Positions 22,436 through 32,547 of a stretch of DNA of 64,000 bases are shown here, one piece after another. Each line of letters begins with the position of its first letter. Within the stretch, counting starts at the first letter, position 1. This DNA is from Kalaharituber pfeilii (taxonomy: Eukaryota > Ascomycota > Pezizomycetes > Pezizales > Pezizaceae). The translations under genes were made by a program, and so were the position numbers. The DNA lies in the NCBI GenBank assembly GCA_015179045.1, contig WHUZ01000069.1, forward strand, positions 1 to 64,000. The letters are read 5' to 3'. The notes under the pieces were generated by a model. The model was not told the DNA's origin and searched no databases. It worked only from the letters and a program-made list of their open reading frames with translations.

Positions 22436-23588
22436 CTATGCCGAGACCCATGTAAATGCTGTTCCTCCACATTTGGGGCATACTTCTATGAGATTCTCGG
22501 GTTTCCCACAACTAGGACAAGTGAACAACACCCATTCGTCCCTCACATAACCAGGTCTTGCGTCCCCACAGATAAACCCGCAATACGCGTGCTTACACCT
22601 CACATTGGGAAATCCCACAAAATCACACGGGCTCGTTTTACACCTACTTCTCCGAGGTGCTTTGTTCCAATAATCGGTATCTTTCCTCAACCAGGGTCGC
22701 CGCTGATCAAACTTTAATTCGAGCTGTGTTACTGGTGTGAATAGGGCAACTTCCGAACTCACTGCTAACCTGCAGACACTGACCGCCACCTCAGGCTGTG
22801 CATGCACCAACTCCGCAAACTCTGGTAACACTGCAAGGAACTTCAGTCTGGATGCCACCAGTTTAAGGAAGCAGACAATTAGGCGATCATCGACAGTAGG
22901 TAGATTGTCAGCTGCAAATCCAATGGCTTTAAGCAAAATTAAGCCATCCTCTTGATAGTCATCCTGAAGCTTGAGGTGAGATAGAAGTGTTTGAATTCTT
23001 GCAAAACTGAGGTCCTGCAGTGTGATGATATGGAAACGGTCACCGAAGACGTAAAGCTTGGTGTGCTGAAGGAGTGAACTTGGTGAATCCACTTGCTTCT
23101 TAACACTCGGACTGGGTGCTTCTGCTTCACCACTAGATATACTCATATAATTGTTAGTCACGTTCTTAGTAATATATCTGCCGCGTCCAAAATGCACCTA
23201 GTGGTAAGATGAACAACAAGAAGATAAAGTACACCTTGGTATCTCATCACCTCAGGGTTGGATTTAGTGCTTACATGGTATAGTCGCCACGGTATGCCCA
23301 CATCAAGAAGTACTGCATCGTTTGCCGCTCGACTTCCGCCAACGTAATTTCTCCTCGCAGTCCTTCTTTCATGTCATTGTCAATATGTTTGCGTAACTCA
23401 GGCGATACTGAAGTCAATAGCTCCTTGTGGATGTAAAATATCGAGTTTTGAGTAGTGCGATTAGAATCAGATTGCTCCATATTTGGCTGAAATTTCGCAG
23501 CCACTTGACTGTCGTGATCCTCTGCAAGAGTTATTTTGACAACCGGACTTTCGAAAAACAGCGGGTTGAACGCAGACGCAGTAGCCAT
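22436..23588 (-). CDS. BTB/POZ protein with Cys-rich double zinc tail (paralogue 1)
   Basis: Two exons, 23,588-23,275 and 23,141-22,436, phase-matched across a 133-bp intron (GTAAGC donor, GACTAAC branch, GAG acceptor), giving 339 residues. The N-terminal ~100 residues form a BTB core: FFESPVVKITL, FYIHKELLTSVSPEL, then W-A-Y-R-G-D-Y at the exon end. Exon 2 continues with HTKLYVFGDRFHI and helical repeats typical of the region after a BTB domain. The C-terminus has four Cys pairs (CxxxxC, CxxxxC, CxxC, CxxC) with the conserved blocks FVGFPNV and GDARPGY and a last pair CPSCGKPE / CPKCGG. The start ATG is at 23,588; the frame runs further upstream without an ATG. BTB proteins usually mediate dimerisation or Cullin-3 adaptor contacts; the tail may bind nucleic acid or protein (inference). 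Confidence 0.8.
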
Positions 23589-23735
23589 AGCTTCCGTATA
23601 ATTTTGCAAGAATCGATTATGAAAATAATACTGTCGGATGAGAGCAAGGAATTGTTTTCGGTGGATTCTAGTACTGGTGTGTGGTTTAACAAAGATGGGG
23701 TGTTACTTAAGCGCTGTAGAGTTAGCCGTGATATT

Positions 23736-23823
23736 TCTTTTTCTTGAGTCACATAACCCCCGCTTACAGGCTACCAGCCTATGTACACACGTCGCGCACC
23801 CAGTGCCCTCCCCAGCTACCCTA
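23736..23823 (-). mobile_element. 88-bp LINE-C tail insertion
   Basis: Duplication TAGCCGTGATATT at 23,723-23,735 and 23,824-23,836. Contains the LINE-C hairpin complement with inner stem AGGCTACCAGCCT and a further 35 bp of 3' UTR shared with 1,285-1,320. The poly(T) has decayed to TCTTTTTCTT. Lies upstream of BTB paralogue 1. Confidence 0.85.
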
Positions 23824-23836
23824 TAGCCGTGATATT

Positions 23837-24574
23837 CGATTGGCACACCCAAGGACATTTCTCGTTTATGAACAGGCTGGTGTACCGGGATAATTGCAAG
23901 GCGCAGGGCCTATCGAGACGCACTTTACCAAACTACAAGCAATATACAGAAATGTGAGGGAGGCTAAAATTAAACCACCCGGTGCCGATCGCGCAACGGT
24001 ACCTAGCCCTGCTGCCAGTTCATACGCTGGGTTAGGCTGGCCTGACAGGTGTTCTAGAGGATACACCAATAGCAACAGTTGACCAATCGGACAGCCTATC
24101 CAGTAATACGATTACGGAGCATAATGCAATGTGACAAAGTGGTGGGTTGCCTATGCGATTGTGCAATATCTGTGAGGAGTTGTGTGGATTCACGTAAGAA
24201 GAAAGAGACAACATTCAGAGAGTGGCTCGAAATTGAGAACTGGTGGAACGTACACACAAGACTCGCATACACATTTCGAAATGCGAGTGAGGAAGATGGG
24301 GTGCGAAATGTGGTGTGGAAAAGTGCGGAAAAAATTGATTGATTCATTAACCACAGAACGAATATGCAATTTTATTAACAGTGGAAATCAAGGAAAGCAA
24401 CAGTCCCCAAGAAAGTATCTATAAGCCAAAGACTTCAAATGATTAAAGAACCCAAGTCCAAATAAAGATCCCTCCCTTGTGCCAAATTGATATAACCCGG
24501 CGCTGCGAAGCTTGACCTTTATCGGCACAGTGTCAATTCTTTCAGCTTCCCCCTTGTCTCCCTGCCCATTTTTG
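23837..24574. other. No gene recognised
   Basis: Short overlapping ORFs on both strands, none with a domain. Confidence 0.35.
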
Positions 24575-24685
24575 TTATTTTTTGACCACGTAACCCCGCA
24601 TACAGGCTACCAGCCAATGGCGGGGATCTTTTTCAATGTCACATAACCCTGTATGCAACTATATTCGCCATGGCAGGGCATACCG
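24575..24685 (-). mobile_element. Two adjacent LINE tails (C type and B/C type)
   Basis: On the minus strand, the hairpin complements at 24,590-24,627 (outer stem CCCCGC/GCGGGG) and 24,640-24,680 (CCCTG/CAGGG). Poly(T) is short and decayed in both; target duplications are not clear. The first shows a C-G pair where LINE-B has a U-G pair. Confidence 0.65.
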
Positions 24686-24829
24686 GCTGCTTATATCTAA
24701 CAGAATACCCCAAGAAGGGCATACTGTATCTCACAGCTACAAAATCGGCTGACGGGAGAGGAGTTTTTTAACAAAAAAAAATATCAGTCCTCATATACCA
24801 CCTCGTAGGCTATGAAGAGATCAAATACA

Positions 24830-25400
24830 AAGGAAATACTAACAAGGAATAAAATCAAAAGTGCGGTCTCCTCCAATGCCACCTCCCTACCAACTCAGTG
24901 GCTGTATCGCCTCCATGCCCTCAAGCTCTTTCCACCCAGCACCGTTCCCATTAACGCCCATTGGGGTAGTCTGTCCCACTCATACCGACAGGACTTCAGC
25001 CATTTCCCGCCCAATCTCACTCTTCCCGGCACCAGCTCTGCTAGCTCCTCCAAGTATACTACCACTGAGCTAGTGGATTTCCCCTCCGCTATGGGTTGCA
25101 TTTTTTCTCAACCAAGGGCTCCCAGTATCCCAGTAATCTCCCTTAAATTCCTGTTACTAGTTGCTTCCAGCCAATTGAGGACAATCCCTAGTTTCCCCTC
25201 AGAGCTATTCCATGTACCACAATGCCCCAATGCTTCTTCATCTGAGGCTTCCCTGGGGACGGTGATAGTGGGAATGTTGGCAGTAGAAAGGAGGTATGTG
25301 GAGCTAGCTTCTACTTGTTTTGTCCCCTCTGCTCTCTCCGATTGTCTTTTCCGGTCCTGGGAATACTGTTGGGTAAGGAGAGTGGCTAGGCCTGACATGA
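24830..25400 (-). pseudogene. LINE ORF1 (gag-like) fragment
   Basis: Minus-strand frames carry NWLEATSNRNLREI, then in a second frame TSSVVVYLEE and RVRLGGKWLKS, matching the ORF1 fragment at 481-681. At least one frameshift or stop separates the two parts. The 249-codon plus-strand ORF over the same DNA is its shadow. No poly(A) tail is attached. Confidence 0.6.
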
Positions 25401-25721
25401 TGGTGGCAGGGGAAATAGAGTATCAGACCTTACAGTTTTGTTCACTTCCTTGTCTCTCAGCTGTCTCTTGCTTGCAATTGAGTAGTGCTTCTGAACCGAA
25501 GGAGTGTCAGGGCCTAGCCGGCAAGTGGATATCTACCCATATTGACCTGCAAAGCTGCTAGTGACAATTCGGCCTGATCAACTGATAATTACAGTCTGGC
25601 AATGAAACATGAGTCGGGCACGGATGTGTATTGTAAGCAGCTGACGGGACGGACCTCTAGGAGCAGAGCCACCGGACAGACCTCTAGGGGCATAGCCGCC
25701 GAATTGAGCTCCAGGAGCAGA

Positions 25722-26030
25722 TTTTTTTTTTTTTTTTTTTTTAATATCATTAATCGCTTTCCGCCCTATGGGCTATGGCGATGTGCTATGGATTTGTAAA
25801 CAAATAAATACAGTTAGTACCGGAAAAGAAGAGGACAAAGAAATTATTAATGATCACTCTCCGAGCATCTCCATCAGCTTCCTCAACGGGTCCTCTCCCC
25901 CCTCCCCTTCGACCCGCGGTGGTCTCCTCACCGTTCACGTGTTCCTCCCCCCCTGGCCACCTCCGCTGCCACACTCTGCACCGTCCTAACAAGTGTCTCG
26001 TCGTCTCCTCCTCCTCCCCGCACCACCTGT
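25722..26030 (-). mobile_element. LINE-A 3'-end copy, 309 bp
   Basis: Duplication CCAGGAGCAGA at 25,711-25,721 and 26,031-26,041. Hairpin loop ATA; the last 60 codons or so of ORF2 are present but diverged. The empty site is visible in copy 2 of R1 at about 51,917. Confidence 0.9.
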
Positions 26031-26159
26031 CCAGGAGCAGAGCTACCGGATGGACTAGATCTCGAACTTCCTTCTGTACGTAGGTTGAACTTCAATCAAT
26101 CGACTTTGTCCTTCCTCTAACAGTCCTTCCTCTAACATGAGGAATATCTATAGATAGAA

Positions 26160-26218
26160 TCATCGCCATAGCCCAGAGGGTGGCAAGCGATTAATGATAT
26201 ATAAAAATAAAATAAAAA
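26160..26218 (+). mobile_element. 59-bp LINE-A tail micro-insertion
   Basis: Duplication TATAGATAGAA at 26,149-26,159 and 26,219-26,229. Sense 5' end TCATCGCCATAG, loop AGA, tail an interrupted A-run. The empty site is visible in R1 copy 2 at about 51,970. Confidence 0.9.
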
Positions 26219-26400
26219 TATAGATAGAACATCATGATATCATAGAAAGTTAGACAATACATGGAAGGCACGCAGGATTTTCTATAGAAAGGGTCAGCAG
26301 CAAGAGCTGCCCTCTCGAAGGTCAAGCATCAAGCATTGTCCTAAGTCAAATCCTCATATTTACTACGTCCTCGTAGAAACCATAGCAAGAGACTTCGGCT

Positions 26401-26918
26401 TGCGCTTCTGGATCGGGTAGATGCTAGGGCTGGGGTAAACTTGAACGTTATGAGCGGGTCAGGGGTACGGCTGACCTTTGCTCACCAGCCATGGGTCCTT
26501 TGCTGGGAGGTTACTGGGCAATTCGCCTCAAAGGGATACTTCGAGCTATACTGGGCGGTGCCGTGCTCGAGGGATGGTCACGCTTCAAGCATTGTCCTAA
26601 GTTACGCCCTCACTTTAGCTACACCACCACAGACTCAGTAACACTAGTGTACTACAGCTGAAAGGCTTTGCAGTTTCCCCAATGGGACATAAAATCCACC
26701 ACTGGCAGTGCCTCTACAAACTTCTTCATTCTGCTTGTCTTTCCCTCGTTCGACAATCGACACCTCCTCAGCTCTTTCCATGATAGAGACTGCACATCCT
26801 CCCCTCCATCCAGTGGGTTTCGTTTCCTCCGCCTCCTCGCACCGTCTGCAGTGTGCCTTCACTACCTTACCTATTCTCTTTATGGCCAGGTCCATAATAT
26901 CTATCTAACGTACATATA
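26401..26918. other. No gene recognised
   Basis: Includes a second, shorter occurrence of CAAGCATTGTCCTAAGT (26,586; first at 26,333). An 83-codon minus-strand ORF at 26,644-26,895 has no reliable domain. Confidence 0.35.
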
Positions 26919-28008
26919 TCATGCCCAGCCAAAATCCGAGGCCTGACATTGTGGGCATATCTCATCGAGATCCTCTGGTTTCCCACAACTGGGGCAAGTG
27001 AAGAACGCCCAATCGTCGTTTGAATACCCCGGTCTCGCATCCCCGGAGATCAACCCACATCCCGAATTAAAACATTTCACATTGGGAAATCCCACAAACG
27101 TGCAACCGCCGTTCCTACACTTACTTTTCCTAGGCATTTCGTTCAAACCAGGGGCACCTTTTTTAAGCCAGGGTTTCCGATGGTCAAAGCTTAATTCGCA
27201 TTCTGTTGAGCCAGTGTTCGCGCTCGCCGCCAACCTGCAGACACTGACCGCAACCTCAGGTTGCGCATGCACCAACTCTGCGAACTCTGGTAGCACTACA
27301 AGGAACTTTAGTCTGAATGCCACCAATCTAAGGAAGCAGGCAATCAGGTGATCGTTGACAGTAGGTAGATTGTCAGCTGCAAATCTGATGGCTTTAAGCA
27401 AGATCAAGCCATCCTCTTCATAGTCATCCTGAAGCTTGAGGTGAGACAGAAGTGCTTGAATTCTTGCAAAACAGAGGTTCTGCAGTGCGATGATATGGAA
27501 TCGGTTGCTGAATATGTAAAGTTTGGTGTGCAGGAGTAGCGTACTCGGTGAATCCACGTGCTTCTTGCCACACTTGCGAGCTGTTTCTGCTTCACCACTA
27601 GATATGCTTATATAGTTGTTAATCCACATTCTCACAGATAAAGCACAACGTGGTATCCGATCTCTTCAGGGTTAGATTTGCCACCTACAGTGTATAGTCA
27701 CCCCGGTATGCCCACTGCAAGAATTGCTGCATTGTCTGCCTCTCCACTTCTGCCAATTTAATCTCCTCCTGCAGCCCTCCCTTCACGTCATTATCAATGT
27801 GCTTGCACAGTTCAGGTGATAGCGAGCTCAATAGATCCTTGTGGATATAAAACGCTGAGTTTTGAGCGGTCTGATTAGAATTAAATTTCACAGAGGTGGG
27901 CTGAGAATTTGCTTTCCTAACTGCGTCGCCAGTGAGATCCTCAGCAAGCTTGATTTTTACGAAAGTGCTTTCGAAAAAGAGCGGGTTGAATGCAGGCGCT
28001 GTATCCAT
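26919..28008 (-). CDS. BTB/POZ protein with Cys-rich double zinc tail (paralogue 2)
   Basis: Exons 28,008-27,689 and 27,606-26,919 join in phase across an 82-bp intron (GTAGGT donor, GATTAAC branch, ATAAG acceptor) to give 335 residues. The BTB core keeps FFESTFVKIKL, FYIHKDLLSSLSPEL and W-A-Y-R-G-D-Y. Exon 2 is very close to paralogue 1 through L-H-L-K-L-Q-D-D-Y and V-H-A-Q-P-E-V-A-V. The tail has the same four Cys pairs with FVGFPNV and GDARPGY. The longest divergence between paralogues is the linker before the first Cys pair. The sequence upstream of the start is also similar to that of paralogue 1, so the promoter was duplicated with the gene. Confidence 0.8.
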
Positions 28009-28196
28009 AGCTTTAGTATAATTCCGCTGGAATCGTGTTGCAGCTCGAATGTGTCTGATGACAACAGAATATTGTTGTTGGTAGATTCTAGGCCAGTACC
28101 TGTGCGTGGTGGTGACAAAGATTAGGGGATAAGCTTTTAGAATTAGATTCGATCGCTACCATGTATACGTGTATACATAGATAAGAGGCATAGATA

Positions 28197-28742
28197 GTCA
28201 AAGGGAACACCGAGGCAGACACAGCTGCGAAAATAGGCACATGCCTCCCCTACCAAGATGAAACCATAACAGAAGATGGGATACGACAAACCTCGAGACA
28301 TCAGCGCGCCACAGAGAGAAACCGGCTAGGGCTCAGCTACCGTCCCTTGACAAGACTTGGAAGTCGACACATAGCCACACTAGCAGGAATACTGGGCGGC
28401 AAGTTACTACGAAAATGGCAGTACGAAATCGGGAAAGCAGACAGCCCAGAGTGTCGATGGTGTGGGGAGGAGGAGGAGACTACTGAACATGTGCTCACTG
28501 GGTGCAGGACATGGAAACGAAAGTGGCCAGGAGGCATGCAAGACTTGGTCACTCCTCCGAAGAGCAAGGACACAGACCCACTTAGAGACATCTTGGAGTG
28601 GGCAGGGGCATAGGAGACACACAGGATCTTTTCTTATTCCTTTTCTTCTACCTTCATATGTATCTAATCTCATGTAACTAATCTCGCCATAGCCCCTAGG
28701 GCGGCACGCGAGTAATGATATAAAAAAAAAAAAAAAAAAAAA
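28197..28742 (+). mobile_element. LINE-A, 546-bp 5'-truncated copy
   Basis: Duplication AGAGGCATAGATA at 28,184-28,196 and 28,743-28,755. Nearly identical to 16,261-16,809; hairpin loop CTA instead of CCA. Encodes the last ~135 codons of ORF2 in frame from RNase H through the zinc finger. Inserted about 190 bp upstream of the BTB paralogue 2 start, possibly in its promoter. Confidence 0.93.
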
Positions 28743-28911
28743 AGAGGCATAGATAAGGGGAATACGATGTCAAGTTAGGTGGCTAACTTGCCGATACTCA
28801 CGACCAGTGGTGAAATTTAGATTAGGTAAGTATATGGATGCGGGGTTAACGGGAGCGCATTTGGCTTGCTGGCCTGACACGTGACGGGCAGGAAAAAATA
28901 TACGGTACTGG

Positions 28912-29466
28912 CATCCTGGACACATTTGCCACTAAAACTGCGCAACTTTCGCACTTAATATCTCAATAAGCACAACATTTGTTAATGCGCTTTGTGTAGC
29001 TATTAGACAAAGGGTAATTCTTGCTGTCTAGCACTTTTTCTTGATCAAAACTTGTGGGTGCAAAGGAATTATGGCTTGTCGTACTTCTGCTGGAAGGCTT
29101 GGTTTTATTTACATAGGAACCCCATACAAACCACTCTTGAATTCTGCATGCTACACTTGCAATGAAAGCATTAAAAAACCCAGACACTCACATTCAATAG
29201 GACCACGCAGTAAGAAGTTATGAGCAACCTAGTTAGGTAATACCTACAGTGGCTGTGAAATTATTTACCTGTTCATATTTCTTATAGAAGCCATTTGTAT
29301 GAGGACAACCTCTGAAAATTGATTGATTGTGGACATATAATATCATACTATTGTAATTAACGTTGGGTAGAACTACATTCGAGTAATACGAATGTTTTGT
29401 ATGGGCATCCCATGCTATCCAACAGAACTACATCGCCATAGCCCGTAGGGCGGCCAGCGATAAATG

Positions 29467-29504
<38 letters not shown>

Positions 29505-29692
29505 AGAGAGATACGTCAAGCTACAATTCCTTGCACCCACAATTTTTGATGAGAACGAAGTGGTAGATAGCAAGAAATACCCTTTGTCTAATAGTCACAC
29601 AAAGTGCATCAACAAATGCTGTTGTACTTGTTGAGATATTGAGTGCAAAACTTGGGCAGTTTTGGTGGTAAATGTGTTCGGGATGCTGGTGT
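28912..29692. mobile_element. Foldback element with ~170-bp arms
   Basis: 28,912-29,080 and the complement of 29,520-29,692 align at roughly 80%, sharing ACACATTT, CAATATCTCAA-type and TTGTGGGTGCAA blocks. The middle is about 440 bp and holds a LINE-A tail. No transposase and no clear target duplication. Confidence 0.65.
29432..29501 (+). mobile_element. LINE-A tail, ~70 bp
   Basis: Hairpin with loop GTA and variant 3' strand (CCAGCGAT), then a ~30-base A-run leading into a short (GA)n. No target duplication seen. Confidence 0.75.
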
Positions 29693-30376
29693 GTCCGGGA
29701 AAGTGGTAAACTACAGTTCCCTGCTATCGACGTCTGCGTACCGACCAGCGCATAAGAAATAAATAACATTAAACTTCATCGAAACAGCACAAGTTGAGAG
29801 AATATTTCAAGCTTTGCTGCCATGATGTACTGTACTTAGTACTATGCCGGTATTTGTAGAACCATGTGATTTGCTATTCTAGAGGCTCAGAGGCAGTGGT
29901 ACTGTGAGCGACTGCCAAGCCTTAAGTTTGCAACTGTAGCACCCTACGTGCAAGTGGCGGCAGAGGGATCTGACGGAGGAGGGATCTGACTGAGGAGGGG
30001 TTTGTACCTGATTACGAGACTTGGTTTGTACGAAGTATCCTTCATGATGCACGTTACCCGTGCCGCATTATAGTCCGGTAGGGCTGTATACAGGTAATGA
30101 ACCAAAAAAAAACATATTGCTGCAGTTTCTTATCTTGATTTTACTTCCTGCCAGGTACTCTTAGCTTCGAAGAGGTTCTACCGAAATGTAAGGGGAAGAT
30201 ATTTCAATGTCAAGCAAATTGTAAGAATATTGATTTTGAAACTCCCTTGACCGAAAAGATTCCAGTAAGGTTCAAAGCCGACTCCCAATTGTGCTGTAAA
30301 CAGGATTTACGCAGACAACGAAAGTAAACAAAATTCTATGCAGAAATCTGGCTTGCCTACAAAAGCAACAAAACAT
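29693..30376. other. No gene recognised
   Basis: No domain-bearing ORF; this is the 3' flank of BTB paralogue 3. Confidence 0.35.
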
Positions 30377-31495
30377 CTAGCTATCAACACACCACGTAAA
30401 ACTTGTTCCTTCACAATTTGGGCAACAGTCTCGCAGGTTCTCTGGTGCTCCGCACTTGGGACAATTGAACAATGCCCATTGGGACTTTGGATACCCGGGC
30501 CTCGCATCTCCGGAGATGAACCCACATCCTGGTTGTTGACACTTCACATTGGGAAATCCCACAAAGTTGCACGTGTTCTTTGAGACACACTTATTTTTCC
30601 TGGGCCCTTCGTTGCAACCAATGGCGCCTTTCTTAAGCCAGGGTTTCCGCGGGTCAAATTGCGGTTCTGTGGCTGACGATAGGAATGCTTCAGAACCTGT
30701 TGCCAACCTGCAGACACTCACCGCAACCTCAGGTTGTGCATGCACCAAGTCTGCAAATTCTGGTAGTACTGCAAGGAGCTTCAGTCTCAATGTCACCAAT
30801 CTAAGCAAACAGACAATCAGACGATCATTGACACTAGGCAGATTGTCGGCTGCATATCCAAGAGCTTTTAGCAAGATCAAGGCATCCTCTTGATAGTCAT
30901 CCTGGAGTTTGAGATGAGGTAGAAGTGATTCAACTCTCCCAAGACTCAGGTCTTGGAGAGCGACGACATGAAAACGGTCGCCAAAGACGTAGAGCTTTGT
31001 GTGCTGAAGCAGCATGGCAGGTGAATGCACCTGTTTGGTGGGATTCCGTTCTGTTTGGCTTCTGTTTATCCATGTTATTAGCAAGTTGTCCTCCTCCAAT
31101 CACAATTCCCTCCTTAGACACAAATTGCAGGAAATAAAAGACGTATCTCTTGTATTCAGGTTTAGATTTGCTCCTTACATGGTATAGTCACCACGGTATG
31201 CCCACAGCAAGAAGTGCTGCATCGTTTGCCTCTCAACTTCCGCCAACGTAATTTCACCTCGCAGTCCTTCCTTCATCTCATTGTCAATGTGTTTGCGTAA
31301 CTCAGGTGATATGGAAGTCAATAAATCCTTATGGATGTAAAATGTTGAGTTTTGAGTGGTCTGATTGGAATGAGATTGTTCCGTTGTGTTGGCCTGAGAA
31401 TCCGGAGCTGCGTCACTGTCGTGATCCTCAGCAAGAGTAATTTTAACGAGAGGGCTTTCGAAAAAAAGGGGGTCAAAGGGAGGTAGAATATTCAT
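30377..31495 (-). CDS. BTB/POZ protein with Cys-rich double zinc tail (paralogue 3)
   Basis: Exons 31,495-31,179 and 31,061-30,377 join in phase across a 117-bp intron (GTAAGG donor, GCTAATAAC branch, ACAG acceptor) to give 333 residues. The BTB core has FFESPLVKITL, FYIHKDLLTSISPEL and W-A-Y-R-G-D-Y. It differs from paralogues 1 and 2 at the start of exon 2, where the acceptor lies further downstream and the SSGEAE stretch is absent. The tail keeps FVGFPNV and GDARPGY; its first Cys pair is spaced CxxxxxC rather than CxxxxC. Together the three genes form a minus-strand tandem array spaced about 4 kb apart, with transposons only between the genes. Confidence 0.8.
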
Positions 31496-32107
31496 AGCTA
31501 TACTATGTGCTGCAAGAATCGAGCTCTGGTTTTGTCCTGTGCCTAATAGGTATTCTTGTGGTGGGTAAATCCTGTACTAGTGTATTCTTTAAAAAAAGAT
31601 ATGAGGTTAAAGCTAGCTACTCCCGTACAGGCTGGGTATGAGGACACCGCTGGTTGACTACTGTCGAACCAAAGCCGAACGACGTTGTACCCAGTGAAGC
31701 GTAGCCAGATTTCTCAATGCCAAGACGCTAAAGCTGCAATTAGATTGTGGGCCTGAATGCGCTCAGTGTGGGACTTGGCGTTTCGATACTGGCCCGAGAC
31801 AATGCTCTTGTCTTTTGTTTCACGCGAAGTCGACAATCCGCTACAGAAGAGTGAACTCTGGTACCGTATGTACAGCGTAGTCTCAAGCTGTGCCGCCATA
31901 ATACATTGACACCAATATTTTGTCGGTGTTTAACAGCCCGTGCCACTTGCTACTCTACTCTCCCGCTCAAGAACATCAGGACATCAGGCGACCCTTTATC
32001 AGCAATTCACTATGCTATCATGGTTTGATGTTGTGGTGACGACGACGGGATGGGTAAAGGTAAGCTTGGCATGGAAGGCACATGGAGATAAGGACAGCAC
32101 GTGAAGC
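31496..32107. other. No gene recognised
   Basis: Presumably the BTB paralogue 3 promoter region; the first 100 bp resemble the 5' flanks of the other two paralogues. Nothing else seen. Confidence 0.4.
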
Positions 32108-32547
32108 GATATCATATGTATACGCCACACACCGACAACTACTTTCACAGAACGAGCGCTTGGAAGAAGACAACCTTCCGGGCGCATCCAGAAAACAAAA
32201 GTTAGACTAAAGCGAAGCTCGGGACTGCCCGAGAAAGAATACCACCTATATTCTACAGAATTCAGAAGATCGCGAGTCATTTCTCCAAGGTTAAGTTTTC
32301 AGAAGTTTTGGAAGATTTCCAATACAATTTCGAGGAATAGGGGCAGTTGCACCCAATTGGTGCTAGCACAGCCCTGGTAGTGCTGACTGACCTATCGAAC
32401 TAAAACCTGAAAGGGAATAGTGACTCAGAACAAGCAATACCTGCCGAATACAGTAAGGTGCAACCTACGAGCGGCGGCATACCATATCAGGTAGCGACAC
32501 AAGCGGCAGATTTTAGAAGAAGAAATAAGTTAAGGAAGCAGAAAAGG

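Larger units (their letters stand above)
25500..26400 (+). repeat. Dispersed repeat R1, copy 1
   Basis: Aligns with 51,740-52,345 in the same orientation over about 530 bp once insertions are removed from both copies. Shared blocks include GTGACAATTCGGCCTGATCA and CTCGAAGGTCAAGCA. This copy has LINE-A pieces at 25,722-26,030 and 26,160-26,218; the other copy lacks both and has a solo LTR instead. Function unknown, no ORF. Confidence 0.85.

Noticed and set aside
24812..25561. 249-codon plus-strand ORF
   Set aside because: Shadow of the minus-strand LINE ORF1 fragment, which has a recognisable motif order.
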